Shown: piece after piece, positions 11,371-21,842 of the stretch | Position numbering within the stretch: the stretch's first letter is position 1 | Layout of the letters: each line of letters starts with the position of its first letter | Assembly: GCA_030015575.1 (NCBI GenBank) | Contig: JASDDO010000024.1 | Location: 219,438,996-219,502,995 of the forward strand | Length of the DNA stretch: 64,000 nucleotides | Source: Agapanthus africanus | Taxonomy: Eukaryota > Streptophyta > Magnoliopsida > Asparagales > Amaryllidaceae | Direction: 5' to 3' | The notes under the pieces: generated by a model | The model's database searches: none | The model's input: the letters and a program-made list of their open reading frames with translations, nothing else | What the model was told of the DNA's origin: nothing | Position numbers and translations under genes: made by a program

Positions 11371-11607
11371 ATAAGAACAATGGTAGCAGCAGTAACATAA
11401 CAAAACTACTCTCACAGACCCCAAGCTAACCAATGGTTAGCCCACCAAACCATTTGTATCAACATCTAAGGTCCTGTCTGGCTTTCGAGTTATGATAACT
11501 GACGTTTCGACATTGCATAACCAATACCTCCACTTGAAAGTTAAACAGCCCTAAGCGGCCTAATTGCATTACCATCCCAAAAGCAAAAAATTAGAAAAGT
11601 TTTTCAC
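11371..11607. other. Sequence between the hAT-type element and formin exon 2
   Basis: Starts with the right target duplication ATAAGAAC. The rest should be formin intron 2 or truncated downstream sequence. No further FH2 exon was found here. Confidence 0.4.
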
Positions 11608-12714
11608 CTTCCAAAAGAGCTTCGCAAACTTCCTCCTTGGTCACATTGAGAGCCCTCATCAAAATTGCAATGTTTTGAGACTTTTTCGGATCGAGCACCT
11701 TATACTCCTCCACATGCATTGTGCTCATTGCCACCTTCCTCCTCAAATTACTCGAATCACAACCAAACAAGCTCTCCATCATCTCCTCATTAAAACTGCA
11801 ATCATCAAAAAAGCAAAAAAAAAACACAAGAAAACTCAACAAAAATTGACTTTTTTTCCAGCATTGCATCACAAAGCGCTCAAAAATTTCAAAACCCTCA
11901 ACTGAAACGAGCTCGGCTTCAACTGATCCCACACCATCGCCCTCTCCGAGCTCGCCTGCACCTTATCCCAATGCAAAGCCTTCAGCTTTCTCCTCGGCGG
12001 CGCCGGCGCCGGCGGGGTCGGCCGACGCGCAGCATTCACCGCCGGAGGCGGAGGAGGAGGAGGAGGAGGAGGCGGCTTGAACCTGCCAGGGGACCCCACG
12101 CCCTTGGGCGAGAAGAACTCCTCGTCCGAGCTGCAGCTCCGGCGCCTCTGGCGCGAGAGCGGCGGCAAAGGGCGGAGCTCCGGCGAGTCGGCGGCGGCGG
12201 GGCTGAGAACGACCGAAGGCGGCGCAGCGGGGCCCCTGGAGCTGACTAGGGTTCCTATATATAAAAACTCGGAACTCTCCGGCGCCGACATGGACGAGGA
12301 CGTGGCCTTTGGTGGGACCAGGCGGCTGGTATCGGATCGGGGTTGTACGCCCTTACCGGAGCTCCGCTGCTTGCGGCGGGCGAGGAAGAAGGCGGCGATG
12401 AGGGAGAGCAAGATTAGGGCTAGGATGGGGAGGGTTATTATGGGAATGAGTTTGGAGGAGGCGGGGGAATTACGGGAAGGGGTTATCAGAGAGGAGATGT
12501 TCGCTGGGAAAGTTGGGAGAGAGGGAGAAGGGCGAGGGGGAGGAGGGGAGGGGTATTTTGGGAAGAATGGGGGAGAGTTCGAGGAGGAGGACGACGAGGA
12601 AGACGAGGGGTATTTTGGGAAGGAGGGCTGAGGGGGCTGGGATTGGGTTGGGGGAGATGAGGAGGGGTGGAATGGGAAGAAAGGCTGGTGGAGGGCTCTG
12701 CGGGGGAGGGGCAT
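11608..12714 (-). CDS. Class I (plant) formin, 5' two exons only
   Basis: Membrane-anchored actin nucleator of the plant formin class I family. From the ATG at 12714, exon 1 encodes an extracellular Pro/Ser-rich segment starting [11 protein letters not shown]. It continues with a transmembrane helix at about residues 89-111 followed by ARRKQR, a linker with the family motif [11 protein letters not shown], an FH1 polyproline run at about residues 213-224, and the FH2 start [19 protein letters not shown]. Exon 1 ends near 11903. Exon 2 (about 11795-11608) gives [29 protein letters not shown] and [10 protein letters not shown], followed by a GTGAAA donor. The intron positions fit known plant formins. 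The remaining ~350 residues of FH2 are missing. The next DNA is transposon debris, so the gene is either truncated or continues outside the window across a huge intron. The linker between membrane helix and FH1 is also short. Confidence 0.8.
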
Positions 12715-12795
12715 TTTGGGAAGGGAGGAGAGAGAAGGGTTTTGGTTTTGGGTTTGGGTTTTGGGAGGAAGAAGAAGAGACAGGAGGAGATGTAA
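12715..12795 (-). other. In-frame Leu-rich extension of formin lacking an ATG
   Basis: The formin frame stays open upstream of the 12714 ATG and encodes [11 protein letters not shown] at 12795-12763. This resembles the signal-peptide core that class I formins carry before their RR-x-LHQPFFP segment. No in-frame ATG precedes it in the ~100 bases I traced, so the original start codon may have been lost. Confidence 0.45.
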
Positions 12796-14574
12796 GGGGT
12801 TTTGGGTTTCTGTGTTTTGTTGTTTCTGGCGTGGAGTTTGTAAAGTTGTAATTTTTGTTTTGTAGAGGGGGCAGGATGATAATGAGGGGTAGGTTGAATT
12901 TAATAACTGAGGCAGAATCTTTGCTTTTTGCTGAAAAATCTGTGGTAGAATCCAAAATTGGTTTATGTGACATGATTTGGTTTTTTGGCAACTTCAAGAT
13001 GAGTTGATAGATATAATGTTTGTCTCTAGGAGCAAACAGCTATGTAATCCCGGATAAGAGATTTTATTTCAGGTATAACCATCTTAGTAATATATATGGA
13101 TAATTACTGCATTTGCTTTTCATAAATGGATAAAATATAATGTAGTTTTTGTCAGTTGCAAAAACAGAAAAGATAGCTAATCTTGTAATCAATGAAAAAG
13201 TAATTGATTGCTAATGAGAGAGAAAATCTCATAGAGTTTTCATAAGATTGTCTATCTTCCCTTCTTTCGAAAAGAAATATAACTATCATTTATATGAACG
13301 AAATGTATATGGACTGATTATCATCCACGGCACGATTAAGCTCATTACATTCTAAAAGTAGATTAGCATTACTCTTTAATTAATGAGATGTGCCTTCTTT
13401 TTTATAACTTCAAATTATTTATGCAAGAACTGAAAATGCTTTCTTATTTTCTTGTCTTGTCAGTAAAAAAACCGCTCTTTGAATCAAAAAATTGCAATTT
13501 GCTCTTGACACCGTCTGTTGTTTTTCATTTCAATTTTTCATTTCCTTTCCATTTACAAGATCGAATTTTATTATATTTTCTCACCCTTGGTGATCTGGAT
13601 TGGCCTTTCACTGCAGCTATTAGCGGCACAAGAAACCATCGAAACGAATTTGAACTCGAAAAAACGGAAATAGAAAATTTAATTTGACGTTGGCGCTTTT
13701 TCATGTCATATTTTTCATTTTTCTTTTCAACATATCCTTCGATTCAATCGAGACCAACATTTATTTTAGTTTTTTCTGCTTAATTTAGAATCGACTTTCA
13801 TTTGTAACTATTGATAACCATGTTTGTGCAAATAAAATATAGTTAGCAGATACAAGAAGTCATCGCAGTAGTTTGAGCAAAAGGACAAGTCTTCGAGTTC
13901 TATTTGAAGAATGGTTATTCTACTAATTGAATAATAGGGAGAGGGTGTTCCTGCAATATAATGGTAAATTTCAAAGAACGTCATCGGCTTTTATGGATTT
14001 TTGAGATAACATCAATGAATTTTAAAAATGTTATAAAACTCTCCTGAACTAGTAATGCTGTTGAAAATATCAATTTGCCAAGCCATACAAGTAAAGAGAG
14101 GATCGATCGGTCTGAGTATGCTTGTACATAAGGCAACATACTGAATATGATATTTCTCATTAAAAGATGCACTTCTTTTTTTGGACAAAAATAATTATCT
14201 AAGGAGGTCATGCCATTTTTAAGGTTATTCCAAAATACAGTAAAGTTATGGGGGAGTGCTAGCACTAGTAAAATTTTCCCATTTAATTAACATTAATTAA
14301 AGCTAAGGAATGACCGGCGTTGATAAATTAATCACACCTTCTGACCATAGTAGTCAATAGTAAAATGATGGAAAGGGGGGCCCACAAAGATAGGCTTAAC
14401 AGTCAAAATCAATAATGAGTGCATGTACACATCTGAATTCCTGTCCTGTCCTGTATATTAATTAACGAGGTGTACTTTAGGAATAATTATTGCAGACTTT
14501 TAATCTTATTAATTGTACATGTTTATATACATGGACATGAGAGTGGGCATTGTTATGAAGCAGCAAGAAAGTGC

Positions 14575-14877
14575 CGGAAGTAAACATACTTCCGACAATT
14601 CAAGTGCTTATTTCGACAAGAAACAACATTTGAAGTTAATTCCATATGATAATTTGGATCCTATGTGGAGTCCCTATTTCAACATTTCTCTTCATAAACT
14701 CTTGGACATGTTTGTTTGTCATGAAATAGCATGGAAGGACCGGAAGTAGGATTACTTCTGATAATTCAAGTGTTTGTTCTGACAAGAAATAATATTTGAA
14801 ATTACTTCCATATGATGAGATAGATCCTCTGTGGAGTCCCTACTTCAAGATTTCTCTTCATGAGCTTATGGACTTAG
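14575..14877. repeat. Imperfect direct duplication (~135 bp, two copies)
   Basis: Copy one is 14575-14710 and copy two 14741-14877. Both run from CGGAAGTA through 'acttc.ga.aattcaagtg', 'ccatatgat' and 'gtggagtccct.cttcaa.atttctcttcat' to 'ttggac'. A short hairpin CGGAAG...CTTCCG lies at the start of copy one. Confidence 0.75.
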
Positions 14878-15384
14878 AAATAGTATGGAGCATAAGGGAA
14901 GATGAAGAAAAATACTATTTTATTCGTAATATTAATTAATTTTAAATTTCCTTCATTCTCTCTCATGCTTTTCTAGATAAAAGTTAATATAAAATAATTG
15001 CATTTATTATTTCAATAGAACTGCTTTCATAAACAAAATAAACAAAAGAACTGCAGAAAATTACCACTTCCATGAATTCCTTTTTGATGCAACTTCAAAA
15101 TTATTTCCGATACTTCCGCTCATCCAAACGAGCCCTAACATTAGCGAGCTTTGGATACTATATTCCATAGATAAAATGAGGACAACTTTTGGGAATTAAT
15201 GATTTTTTGAAAAAAGATTAGCAAAATGGTTTGCGAGAAAAATATTTAGCATCTTAGGGTTGGTGGGGTGATTAGGACAAATTAAGGTGCCTTAACCGAA
15301 CCCGCACTTTTGAAGTGTGATTTTCAGTAGAAGCGATAAGGACCAAAACCACATTTTAAAAGGGCGGTTTTCAAAAAGCATGAG

Positions 15385-15625
15385 GAAAACGACGGTGATG
15401 AAGGGGCGAGGGAAGCTGGATCAATCAGGAGGGGTGGACGAGGACGACGAAGGAGAGAGGGAAGGTGAGGGCGAGGGCGAGGTTGGGGATGAGGAAGATG
15501 AGGGCGAGGGCAAGGCTGGGGAAGAAGACGACGACGATGGGAAGACGACGAGGGTGAGATTGAGGAGGGTGGAGACGACAGTGAGGATGAGAGTTTGGAG
15601 GGGGGAAAACGAAGGGAGAGGATTG
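15385..15625. repeat. GA/GAC-rich low-complexity tract
   Basis: Purine-rich sequence dominated by 'gaggacgacga' and 'gagggcgagggc' repeats. Both strands stay open across it, which is expected from low complexity rather than evidence of a protein. Confidence 0.6.
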
Positions 15626-15668
15626 AGATGATGTGAAACCGCACTTTAATATTGCGGGTTTAGTTAAC

Positions 15669-15711
15669 CCACTGCTTTACGCTAATCATCACTGCTTTAC
15701 GCTAATCATCT
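15669..15711. repeat. 21-bp perfect tandem duplication
   Basis: ACTGCTTTACGCTAATCATC with its connecting base is repeated head to tail. Confidence 0.8.
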
Positions 15712-15874
15712 TCACCAGCATCATATTTCTAAATATTTTTTCAACACCATTCTGCTATTTTTTTCAAAAAAATCTGTTAAATCCAAAAAATTGTCCATCA
15801 ATTGAGTAAAGCTCTTAACAGTAAATTTTGCAAGTTTCATTATATCCAAATGGTAAGTTATAAAGCTTCTTTAC

Positions 15875-16590
15875 TGTTACAACCCGAAAGCAGCAAGTGA
15901 TCGGCACTTAGATCACGTGACGTTTAAAGACATCGACGCAATCCAATTAAGCCAAAAACCCGGAATCTAAACATTTAAAAAAAAAACAACAGAGGTGAAG
16001 TTTAAAAAAAAGAGTTACTAAATGGAATCAAGTTTCTTTTAAAGTGTAAATAAGTTTATTTGAAAAACACCCATGTCATAAAAAAATCGGGCAGCACCTC
16101 TTTTGTAAATTTTGAATAAAACCAAATACAAAACATAATAAATATAAAAGTATCCCCAACAGGAGTTAGTTTCCACATCCAAAAGCGGAGCAACCACGCG
16201 AATAATATACGACGCCCAAAACGAAGAAATAGAAAGCGAAACATAACCAACAATAATAAAAAGTCGACTTCAAACGAGTGCGACTCCCAAAAACACGTAA
16301 ACATCTAAATCTCGCTTCTAAGTCTATAAACATACAAGTTTTGGTCAATGGAGTTTTTAACTAGATCCAAAAGAATATACATATATAATATGTAGTTACG
16401 ATCCAATATGTAACCCACCTACCAAAGCAACCACCGAAGAAGAAACGTGCCAACAAACAGTTACTGATTCGAGGGGTCAATCCAGTAAGAAACTGGGGCA
16501 CAACGAGAGTGAGTTGCCAACTCAGTGAATAAAAGTATATCATAAGATAGAAAATAAAATGTATAACGATCTATCTAGATCATAAAGTAT
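15875..16590 (-). mobile_element. Chromovirus-type LTR fragment (minus orientation)
   Basis: On the plus strand it starts TGTTACAACCCGAAAG, the inverse of the LARD LTR terminus ...TTTCGGGTCGTGACA at 50109. On the minus strand, 16543-16361 matches the LARD LTR segment near 44650-44790: 'gttggcaactcac..cgttgtgcc.cagtttctta' and a GGCTTTGGTAGGTGGGT block. It corresponds to the last ~700 bp of such an LTR. No internal region is attached. Confidence 0.65.
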
Positions 16591-16921
16591 AGTACCTGTT
16601 TACCGCCAAAGCACCGGATCGAGACGTTGGGACGTTTGGCCTGAATTTTGGGGGCAGATGCTATTTGGACTTCTCCATCCACCTCTCCGAAGATACCTAG
16701 TTGATTTATGGCACCATATATCGGAGGTTTGGACAGATGCGGCCGTTGTAGTAGACTTTATCAAATTCTCCCTCATTTTTGAGGGGTTTTTGATTGTGGG
16801 GGCGCTCTTCACTGCAGGCGCAAGCCCCTGCAGTTAATTACGTTATCGCATTGCGATGACCATTTTCTCCTGCTCCGGCAGTTCACTTCGTGCCGTGTTG
16901 TATTTTTGTTTATTTTAGTTG
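16591..16921. other. Unassigned spacer
   Basis: A minus-strand frame of 70 codons (16600-16812) ends in a possible splice-like TAAACAGGTAC context but matches no family I recognise. It may be more of the neighbouring LTR. Confidence 0.3.
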
Positions 16922-17430
16922 CCCGTGGATTGTATACGGAAACTAGTTTATGTTGTCGCCCGTAGGACGTGGATCAGTCCAAATCCGTATATTTTAGATT
17001 TGGGCTTGGGTCAAGGATTTGCTTGACGGGGTTTTGAACTTAGATTATATATTCGTTTGGTTCAAAAATATTTTGTTTTATTTAAGGACCGTTAATTTAG
17101 TTTGAGATTAAGATCAACATAAATGTATAAGCATTTGGGCTCAATCTATTTTAAACTAGGTATACATTAGTCATGTTTGAGACTATGATCAACTTAGCAA
17201 TATTTTCAAGGATCGTTAAATTTATTAAGATCCAGAGCATTTAGGCTCAGTTGCAAGAGAGACTTAGCCAATTTGGGCTTACTCGGTTTTCTTTTGTTCT
17301 GTTCAGAAGTGCTAAGCATTTATTTGGGCTCTATTTGTTCAGCCTCCTTTTTTATGCAAAAGTGCTAAACACTTATTTGACGTTCCGACATTCACATGGA
17401 TATCATGTAAAGCATTTAATTATGGGCACC

Positions 17431-17805
17431 GCTCAATCAGTGTTAAGCACTCAGCCGTTTTGGCTGTATATAAAGTGCTAAGCACATTTTATATGGCGTC
17501 CACGCGAGGAGCACGTGCGGCGCTGGGCACTGCCCAATCAGTGCTAAGCACTCAACCGTTTTGGCTGTATATGGAGTGCTAAGCACTTTTTATATGGTGC
17601 CCACGTGAGGAGTATGTGCTGCCCAATCAGTACTAAGCACTTATCCATTTTGGTTATATATGGAGTGCTAAGCACTTTTATAGGGCGTCCACATGAGAAG
17701 CACGTACGGCGCTGGACGCTGCCCAATCAGTGCTAAGCATTAAGCCATTTTGGCTATATACGGAGTGCTAAGCATTTTTATTCAGCGCCCACGTGTGTTT
17801 CACGT
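17431..17805. repeat. ~100-bp tandem repeat with GTGCTAAGCAC palindromes, four copies
   Basis: Units begin at about 17431, 17532, 17621 and 17721. Each has the form 'cccaatcagtgctaagcact.a.ccgttttggctatata.ggagtgctaagcac' followed by a 'gcgcccacgtgaggagcacgtgcggcgctgg' segment. Every unit carries two copies of the palindrome GTGCTAAGCAC, and CACGTG-type palindromes lie between them. Confidence 0.85.
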
Positions 17806-18356
17806 GAGGCGCTGGCCTTCTGCTTTGGGCGTCTGCGGGTTTTTCACGCGAGGCGCTAGGCGCTGTTAAAAGGGTGCCCATATGGGAAACACGTGAGGCG
17901 CTAGTCTTCTTTTTTTTTTTTAGGGATTAAATCTCTGTTTATGGAATTTTGACCATTAATGATCACCAAGATCTTCGTTTTTGAAGATATGGGATCAGAA
18001 ATAAGTTCTTTTTATAAGTTCTTTTTTCCTTTTATTTTTCTTTTGGACCTAAATCTTTTCTGAGTCTTTAATTCTCAAGAACAAGATCTTCCCGATGAGA
18101 ATTAAATTCTCAACTTGTAGGAGACTTGTCTTGTGGATCTCTGATTCAGAGAAAGAAATAAGTTCTTTGAGAAGCGTTAAACCCTTAAAATAGGTGAAAG
18201 AGATATTTTGATCTCTATGTTCTCTTTACCTAGGTTTTTTAAGGAGGAAAGTCTTCTTCTTTGAGAATTAAATTCTCCGTTCTTTCAAGAGCTCATTATA
18301 TTTTTGCAGAAACTTCTAAGGGGTTCCCTCTTCTTTTATTTTGTCTCTCTCTCTCT

Positions 18357-18361
18357 CTTTG
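18357..18361. repeat. Target-site duplication, left (Tekay element)
   Basis: CTTTG lies here against CTTTA at 27832-27836: four of five bases match, as expected for an aged 5-bp Ty3 target duplication. Confidence 0.6.
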
Positions 18362-20720
18362 TGCCACGCCCCGCTTCCCAGAGTGCGCTACGATCGACAC
18401 GTGACAGAGCCAACCATGCTACCTGTGGCTAGGAACCATCCCTCCACAGTCACATTGCGGCTGTCTATATGATATCATGAACAGTAAAATGAAATAAACT
18501 ATCTAGTACATGTCCATATGCCAGAATAAACGAGTCAATACATAATATGCGGAAGCAATATATCCAATAAACAATAACATCTGGAAATACGTCCCAAATA
18601 CGGGCTCACAACAGGAAATGAAAGTACGGAAAGAAAAGTAAACTAAACTAAACACTAACAATATCCTCACTGCTCGGCTTGGTAGCTGAAATACTCCTGA
18701 TCAGCCTGCGATAGAGATAAAGGATCTGGGCCATGCAAAACCCAGACGTCAGTGCGTCATAATATCAAATAATAGAATATAATCAGGAGGTAACAAGATA
18801 TGCAAGCATGAGTATGAACAATAATATGGGTATAACAAGTAACACGGATATGGAACAGTGAAGAGTATAAGTATATGTGACGTGCAATGAGTAATCTGAA
18901 CTAAACTACCGGGTTATCTATTCTACAGTTTGTGAAATCAATTTAATGGAATCGTCGATGTAACTCAATAGTATCCCGTGCGTGCCCGGGACTACGGTCC
19001 AGATTCTCGGGCTGAAACCGAGACATGCCGCTAGGCATTAAAATGATGTCAGCAGTATCATCCCGGGACTGGCCTAGCCCGTAAAACTGATCAGTATAAG
19101 CGTCGAACTGTTGAGTTACAAGTCAGGTTTCATCATTGATTTCCCCTTACCCCCAAGGTTATGTGTTCAAGTCAGGTATTGATAAATCTGGAGCTAATGC
19201 CAATACAGGATCAAGCAGATACAGGTTTTGTCTGAATAGACAATAGGATATATCCGTCGGGACAGCAAGTCAGGATTGTCGGCATTAGAAACAATATCAG
19301 GTATCAAGTCAAGCAGTGGTGTATCAGGTCATGTCAGGTAGTGCTTATATATCACACGGGTGCCTAAAGTAAAACTGTAGTAAGTGTTGAGTCACGGTAA
19401 AAGCACGGATGCACGAGTAATAAGCAGTGGTATCATAACATTATTTATTACCATTATCCAATAATATGTTAATTAATCTACACCAACCATTACGACTAAC
19501 ATACTACTCTTAATGGTTTAATAACATAAAAAAATATGATAGTAATATTACTGCCTTGATGTAAACAAACGAGCCGTAACTAGCATGTAGCAAGTAAAAT
19601 ACTTGCCTGAACGGATCGCACGACGGATGCGTACGGTGGCGAGGGTGACGGCTCGGGCGTGGGTTTGCAGGAGGTGAAGGCTGGCGTGGAAGAAAAAAAT
19701 AAAAAAGAAAAAAAGCAAAGAAGAAGAGGAGAGAGAGACGTGAGGTAGAGAAGGTGGGGTTAAATATATATAGAGAGAAGAGAGAGATAGAGAGATCAGA
19801 CGGAAGAGAGAGGCAGAGAGATGAGAGTGATTAGCGGAGTGGGTTGGTGGAAGAAAGAAAAAAAACGAGAGAGGGACAGGCGAGATTGAAGGCGTGATTG
19901 AGGATTAGGATAGAGAAAGAGATTGGAGAGAGAACGGAGAGAGAGAAAGAAGAGAAAGAGAGATATGAATGTAAGCTTTTAAAAAAAAATAATTAATTAA
20001 TAATATAATAATGTATATTATTATATTATATAATATAATAATGTATATTATAATAATATATAATATAATAATAATATATAATATAATATAATAGATTTTT
20101 ATATGATTAAAGCGTATGTGAACAGTATTTGCATAGTAAAATTAGTTTAGAAATATAATAATATATAAATTTGGGTTTTTGGGCTAAAACAAAAGTATTC
20201 CGAAAAATTCCCGGGTTGTGTCTAAAATTCTAGTTTTAAAATATAAATAATATACGGATAAGTTAAAATCATAATGCAATGTCCGGTTGATAAAAATGCA
20301 TACCCCCAAGAATAGATGCACATAAAATGCACGTAGCGATCTAAACGAGTCCGTTTCAATAAACAGAATGAGAACACGATGTACTAATGGAACCACAGGG
20401 TCAGGGGTATGATACAGGTTATGCTAGGTATTTTTAAAATACATTATTTGATTATATTTGTATTTTTAAAATAATGTAGATGCCCAATATATGATACGGG
20501 TAAACAGGATATAAAACAAGAAGGTGCACGGATTCTTATAACTAGTCGGGATAAATTATAAACAGGAATCAAGATGGGTTTCCAATAAGCGGGTCGGGTC
20601 GGATGCAAATATAGATACCAATTACACTATTCACATCCATAACAACAATAAATCAAGAAATAGCCATCCAATATATTAATTAATCAAATAAGTCATAATA
20701 TAACGAACTAGGGTGTTACA
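18362..20720 (-). mobile_element. 3' LTR of full-length Tekay-like chromovirus
   Basis: The 2359-bp segment runs TGCCACGCCCCGC...GGGTGTTACA on the plus strand. It is nearly identical throughout to 25425-27831, differing by scattered substitutions, an ~18-bp indel at 19045, and different lengths of the GA-rich (19725-19970) and AT-rich (19980-20095) tracts. Its first base pair context has T>C drift (TGCC against TGTC). Confidence 0.95.
19975..20100. repeat. AT microsatellite in LTR
   Basis: Runs of 'aataatataataatgtatattat'. The corresponding tract in the other LTR is at 27067-27215 and is longer, which accounts for much of the LTR length difference. Confidence 0.85.
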
Positions 20721-20790
20721 TTATACCCAACTACAAAAAGAATTTCGTCCTCGAAATTCCCAAAACAAGAAAAGACAACCAAACATGAAT

Positions 20791-21800
20791 CTACGAGAAA
20801 AGGTATGGAAACTTCTGTCGAATCTCGTCTTCCTGTTCCCAAGTCAATTCTCCATGCGAGCGATTCCCCCATGAAACTAGTACTAGAGGGATAACCTTGT
20901 TCTTGAGGACCTTTTCTCTTCGATCAACAATCGACATTGGTCGTTCTTCATAGGTCAAGTCTTCCCTTACTCTCGGCTCCGAATGATCTAGTACGTGTGT
21001 TTCATCTCGAACATACTTACGAAGTTGAGATACATGAAACACGTCATGAACACACACCAAAGATGGTGGTAAAGCCAATCGATAAGCTACTTCTCCAACG
21101 CGCTCAATAATATCGAAAGGCCCCACGAATCGAGGGCTGAGCTTGCCTCGACTCCCAAAACGAATCACTCCTCGAGTCGGTGATATCTTCAAGAATACGA
21201 GATCACCAATGGCGAACACTAGAGGTCTTCTCAATGTATCAGCCCAACTCTTCTGTCGATCTTGTGCTGCCTTCATGTGCTTCCGGATCGTATTAACCTT
21301 CTCCACGGTTTGCACAATAAGATCTGGTCCCAATAGCCTTCGCTCTCCGATATCGTCCCAGCAAACAGGTGAACGACACTTGCGACCATATAACGCTTCG
21401 AATGGAGCCATCTGTATATTCGCCTGAAAGCTATTATTATACGAAAACTCCACCAAGTGTAGATGATCCTCCCACGAACCCTTGAAGTCCAACATGCAAG
21501 CTCGCAGCATATCTTCAAGAGTTTGGATCGTTCTTTCTGATTGGCCATCTGTCTGGGGATGATAAGCAGTGCCAAACTTCAATCGGGTCCCCAAACTTTC
21601 CTGTAAGCTTCTCCAGAAGTGCGATAAAAATCGGGTATCACGGTCGGAAACGATACTCACAGGTACTCCATGCAATCTCACAATCTCCTGTATGTACCGT
21701 TCTGCTAACGCTTCCGTCGACTGACCAACTCGAAACGGAATGAAATGAGCTGCCTTGGTCAATCGATCAACAATTACCCAAACTGCATATTGCCTTTTGG
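20791..21800 (-). pseudogene. Chromovirus integrase core and chromodomain-like tail
   Basis: This frame begins after a one-base frameshift near 21790. It holds WVIVDRLTKAAHFIPFR, the second catalytic Asp in VSDRDTRFLSHFW and the catalytic Glu in HPQTDGQSERTIQTLEDM. The GPY/F module is GPFDIIERVGEVAYRLALP. The C-terminal tail ends WEQEDEIRQKFPYLFS. The first catalytic Asp sits in ITMDFVTALP, which lies in the upstream frame. The C-terminus ends about 70 bp before the LTR, as in related elements. Confidence 0.92.
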
Positions 21801-21842
21801 ACTCCGTGGTAAAGCGGTCACGAAATCCATGGTTATATGTTC

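Larger units (their letters stand above)
12796..15874. other. AT-rich intergenic sequence, no gene recognised
   Basis: Upstream flank of the formin gene. The open frames here (for example 13388-13687 and 13981-14265) show no family resemblance and read like AT-rich chance frames. It contains the direct duplication at 14575-14877, a GA-rich low-complexity tract near 15390-15620 and a 21-bp tandem duplication at 15670-15711. It is the longest stretch of the window that I cannot assign to a transposon. Confidence 0.5.
16922..18361 (+). mobile_element. Left part of an LTR-like region split by the Tekay element
   Basis: Non-coding and repeat-rich, sharing a style with 27832-29560: 'agaattaaattct' units, and CACGTG or GGCGC palindromic clusters. 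The two parts are contiguous once the 9.5-kb chromovirus is removed. Read together they look like a long LTR (U3) with a TATA box at 28807. The left boundary is not established. A CCGTGGATTGTATACGG motif at 16924-16939 recurs at 31812 and 34632. Confidence 0.45.

Noticed and set aside
12077-12851. Plus-strand frames of 184 and 112 codons across the formin exon
   Set aside because: They are antisense shadows of Pro/Ser-rich formin codons (Gly/Glu/Arg-rich text); the minus strand has the family motifs and splice sites.
15103-15136. MITE end resembling 'ccaaacgagccctaa'
   Set aside because: The phrase is common at plant MITE termini, but I could not find the matching inverted end or a target duplication.
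15317-15644. Overlapping acidic and Pro/Ser-rich open frames on both strands
   Set aside because: The sequence is GA-rich low complexity; absence of stops on both strands follows from composition, and there is no domain or start context.
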